The position numbers and the translations under genes were made by a program. From Eubacterium uniforme (lineage in GTDB: Bacteria > Bacillota > Clostridia > Lachnospirales > Lachnospiraceae): DNA of 64,000 bases. The notes beneath the pieces are model-generated. The model ran no database searches, was not told the origin of the DNA, and saw only the letters and a program-made list of their open reading frames with translations. Position 1 is the first letter of the stretch. Every line of letters starts with the position of its first letter. The DNA is taken from NCBI RefSeq assembly GCF_900167115.1, contig NZ_FUXZ01000009.1, forward strand, positions 1 to 64,000, read 5' to 3'. Below are positions 61,751 to 64,000 of this stretch, in pieces.

Positions 61751-64000
61751 ACTCAATTTCAACAACGTCATCATTACCATCTGAATTATTACCATCATTA
61801 TTATTCTGATTAGCATTATTATCATCATTGTTATTGTTATTGTTATTGTCATTGTTATTATTATCGTCGTTGTTATTATTGTCATTATTGTTATTATCGT
61901 TAGCATTATCAGCGCCATTGTTATCATTATTATCATTATTAGCGTTGTTATCGCTAGCATTTTCATCATTTGCATTATTATCAGAATTATTTGCGTTATT
62001 ATTGTCATTATTAGCATCATCATTCTGATTATTATCAGCTGCAGGTGTTGTAGACTCTTTCTGTTTATTAGCCTCTGAAGCTTCTTTTGCAAGATTCTGG
62101 AAGAATAATTTTAAGTTTTCATCTTTTTCACACGCATCTTCAAATCTTGAATCAACTTCTTCATTAAATGCTACAACATCCTCATCGTTCGATAAGTTGA
62201 TAATATATGCTTTTATTTCAGCACTAATATTATTATTAATAACATACTTGCCATCCTTCTTAACTATATATAAAACAGTCGCTGAAGGTGCAGGTGTATC
62301 AATGTCCTTAAATTTCAAATCATAAGAAATATAAGCTACATATTCTTCTTCACTCATGCCATTCTTCATTAAGCACTTAATATTCTCATAATTCTCATAA
62401 TTACTAGTCTTATCTTCAAGATCCTGCTTTGTTAATCCTGTTGCATCATAAAGGCAAGGAATAACTGCTTCTAAATCATGATCAATAAGTCCTTTGTAAT
62501 ATGTCTTTATAAGAGTATCAATTTCAGCTGTAACAGCAACAAGGTTGTTAGCTGGTTCCTCTGTTGTAGGTTCAACTGACTCTGTAGGAACATCCTTAAT
62601 AACTTTTACTTTCTTTGTAGGTGCTTCTTCATCCTTACCCTTAATCTTCTTAACTGCAAGAACACCAACCGTTACTACAATTATAAAAGATACAACTGTC
62701 AAAATACTAGAAATAAGTTTTCTTTGTTTTTCTCTAGCCTTACGTTGCTGCGCTAAAGCTTTCTTTCTAGCATAATAAGCTTCCTTGACTCTTTCTTTTG
62801 ACTGTTCGTATTCTCTTTCTTCTTCCTCAGTATTCTTAACATCATTTGCATTAGCATAATATTCTTCAAATTCGTCATAATACTTATCTGAATTATCCGT
62901 CTGTGCATATTCCTGATAGTCTACAGAATTATCTTCATATACTGAGTCTCCATTACCATACTCTGACTGATTATCGTAAGGAAGTTCTTCATTTACACCA
63001 TACTCATCACTATAGTATTCTTCTGCATAATTTCCATCGTAACCCTGATCAAAATATCCTTCATTATCATATTCCTGGTCACCATATGCATAAGCCTGAT
63101 CCTGATCCTGATTTTGATATTCATATTCCTGATTATCGAAAGTACCATATCCATTCTGATCATCATAATATTGAATATCATTTTCATCATATTCATAACC
63201 AAACTGATTGTAATACTCTTCCTGAGTTCTATCTTCTTTAAGTTTTTCTAATCTTCTTTGAGCGGCTAATTCCTCTGCCTGACTTGCTCTTTCTTCTAGT
63301 TCTTTTTTATCTTCCTGCTTTTTTATTAACAAAGCTTCTTTTTCAGCCTGCTTCTGAGCACGTCTTTCTTCCTTTTCCTTAGCCTTTGCTTTTGCCTTTT
63401 CCATCTTTTCAAATCTTTTTCGAACTTTTTCTTCAGCCTTTTCAGCTTTTTTTCTAGCCTTTTCTTCTTCCCTTTCAGCAGCTTCTCTTTCTTCTCTTTC
63501 TCTTCTCTGCTGCTCAATAATCTGTCTCTGTTCTTCAATGAGTTTTTGTTTTTCTTCCTTTTCACGAAGTAATTCTTCTTCACTCATTTTAACGATTTTC
63601 TCGCGTTTTGTTCCTTCATCATCTTCAACAGATATATCATTTATCGGCTTATTTTTATTCTCTAAATATTCATTTAGTCGTTCTTCTCTTCGTTTCTCCT
63701 TTATAATTTTAGCTCTTTCTTCTGCCTGAGCTTTAATCTTCTCCTGAAGTTTAGCTCTCTCCTCTTGTATAGTTCTAGCTTTCTCTTCCTCTGCCTTAAT
63801 TCTCTCTGCTTCTGCTTTTGCCTTTCTAAGAGCTTTCTTTTCTTTCATCTCTCTCTTTCTAGCTGCAAGATAACTCTTATCATGCTTAAAAGCATCTCTC
63901 TGAATGCGCTCTAATCTGCGCTTTGTCTCCTCCGCTTCTAACTCCTCTATAACACTGGAAATATCAAGAGCTTCATCAATGTCAACAAGTCCCTTATCCT
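61749..64000 (-). CDS. Large one-pass membrane protein with K/E coiled coil and Asn/Asp-rich tail (partial, runs off window)
   Basis: The frame is open to the window edge (about 750 codons), so the true start is outside; the ATG at 63848 is internal. Order: cytoplasmic Lys/Glu/Arg coiled coil (about 260 residues), a Tyr/Asp/Gln/Asn low-complexity stretch (about 150 residues, e.g. DQDQAYAYGDQEYDNEGYF), one membrane helix (ISSILTVVSFIIVVTVGVL), a roughly 180-residue extracytoplasmic domain with an NTF2-like look (IKTYYKGLIDHDLEAVIPCLYD), and a tail of about 95 residues almost only Asn, Asp and Ala. Topology is inferred from the positive-inside rule. Function unknown; cell-wall or envelope scaffolding is possible. 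Confidence 0.75.
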   Translation of the reverse strand, partial: DKGLVDIDEALDISSVIEELEAEETKRRLERIQRDAFKHDKSYLAARKREMKEKKALRKAKAEAERIKAEEEKARTIQEERAKLQEKIKAQAEERAKIIKEKRREERLNEYLENKNKPINDISVEDDEGTKREKIVKMSEEELLREKEEKQKLIEEQRQIIEQQRREREEREAAEREEEKARKKAEKAEEKVRKRFEKMEKAKAKAKEKEERRAQKQAEKEALLIKKQEDKKELEERASQAEELAAQRRLEKLKEDRTQEEYYNQFGYEYDENDIQYYDDQNGYGTFDNQEYEYQNQDQDQAYAYGDQEYDNEGYFDQGYDGNYAEEYYSDEYGVNEELPYDNQSEYGNGDSVYEDNSVDYQEYAQTDNSDKYYDEFEEYYANANDVKNTEEEEREYEQSKERVKEAYYARKKALAQQRKAREKQRKLISSILTVVSFIIVVTVGVLAVKKIKGKDEEAPTKKVKVIKDVPTESVEPTTEEPANNLVAVTAEIDTLIKTYYKGLIDHDLEAVIPCLYDATGLTKQDLEDKTSNYENYENIKCLMKNGMSEEEYVAYISYDLKFKDIDTPAPSATVLYIVKKDGKYVINNNISAEIKAYIINLSNDEDVVAFNEEVDSRFEDACEKDENLKLFFQNLAKEASEANKQKESTTPAADNNQNDDANNDNNNANNSDNNANDENASDNNANNDNNDNNGADNANDNNNNDNNNNDDNNNNDNNNNNNNDDNNANQNNNDGNNSDGNDDVVEIE

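Noticed and set aside
61828-62092. Open frames of 66 (plus) and 126 (minus) codons rich in Leu/Ser or Ile/Met
   Set aside because: They are other-frame readings of the Asn/Asp triplet tract of the large membrane protein.
62903-63583. His-rich plus frame and Met/Lys-rich minus frames
   Set aside because: Shadows of the Tyr/Asp low-complexity and Lys/Glu coiled-coil coding sequence; no binding sites.

Overview
The window is AT-rich (roughly 30% G+C by eye) bacterial chromosome. Gram-positive Shine-Dalgarno sites (GGAGG, AAGGAG) precede most starts, and the gene content is typical of the clostridial family Lachnospiraceae: DUF4250, DUF4418, DUF3810, a clostripain-like C11 protease, GH95 fucosidase, ThiT, BspA-type leucine-rich-repeat protein and an acetyl-CoA-type MetA. 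The family assignment is inference from gene content. Almost every gene lies on the minus strand; only three clear genes (11103, 16626, 32106) are on plus. I saw no rRNA, tRNA, CRISPR array or complete insertion sequence.

Layout. 0-4.4 kb: a secreted protein broken by an in-frame TAA, an HD hydrolase, queA, dtd, a HAD phosphatase and rpmE. 4.4-10.8 kb: one probable operon (NitT/TauT-type permease, ATPase and binding lipoprotein, then DUF4418, FtsX-like permease and MacB-like ATPase) with a LysR regulator beside it. 11.1-16.2 kb: DUF4250, then pyrC-pyrK-pyrD followed immediately by a P-type-ATPase-like protein that has lost its catalytic motifs; a 107-bp tandem palindromic repeat sits between pyrC and pyrK. 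16.6-21.3 kb: secreted and membrane proteins, an NSS transporter and a GH114-like protein also cut by an in-frame TAA. 21.4-24.7 kb: glycolytic gap, pgk and tpiA. 24.9-31.7 kb: GH95 fucosidase, DUF3810 and a large C11 protease. 32-44.7 kb: PHP phosphatase, upp, metallophosphoesterase overlapping a ParB-like/BMP fusion, esterase, an ABC-F ATPase behind an attenuator leader, small hydrolases, and a flotillin behind a yybP-ykoY (manganese) riboswitch.

44.7-53.2 kb is a rearranged accessory stretch. It holds fragments of two acetyltransferase genes, a more G+C-rich Fic-GNAT cassette overlapping a CDP-alcohol phosphatidyltransferase gene, a duplicated rlmD fragment fused to an acetyltransferase fragment, a truncated RhuM gene, small orphan genes, and a 290-bp near-complete palindrome beside intact rlmD.

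53.2-64 kb: a TetM-like ribosomal GTPase fused to a YacP/Rae1-like NYN nuclease domain, then metA, ligA, a pseudouridine synthase, the thiamine pair thiT and thiN, and a large one-pass membrane protein with an Asn/Asp tail that runs off the window.

Most notable candidates: the GTPase-NYN fusion, the Mn riboswitch on a flotillin gene, the dead P-type ATPase in the pyr operon, and the cytoplasmic ParB-BMP fusion coupled to a phosphoesterase.
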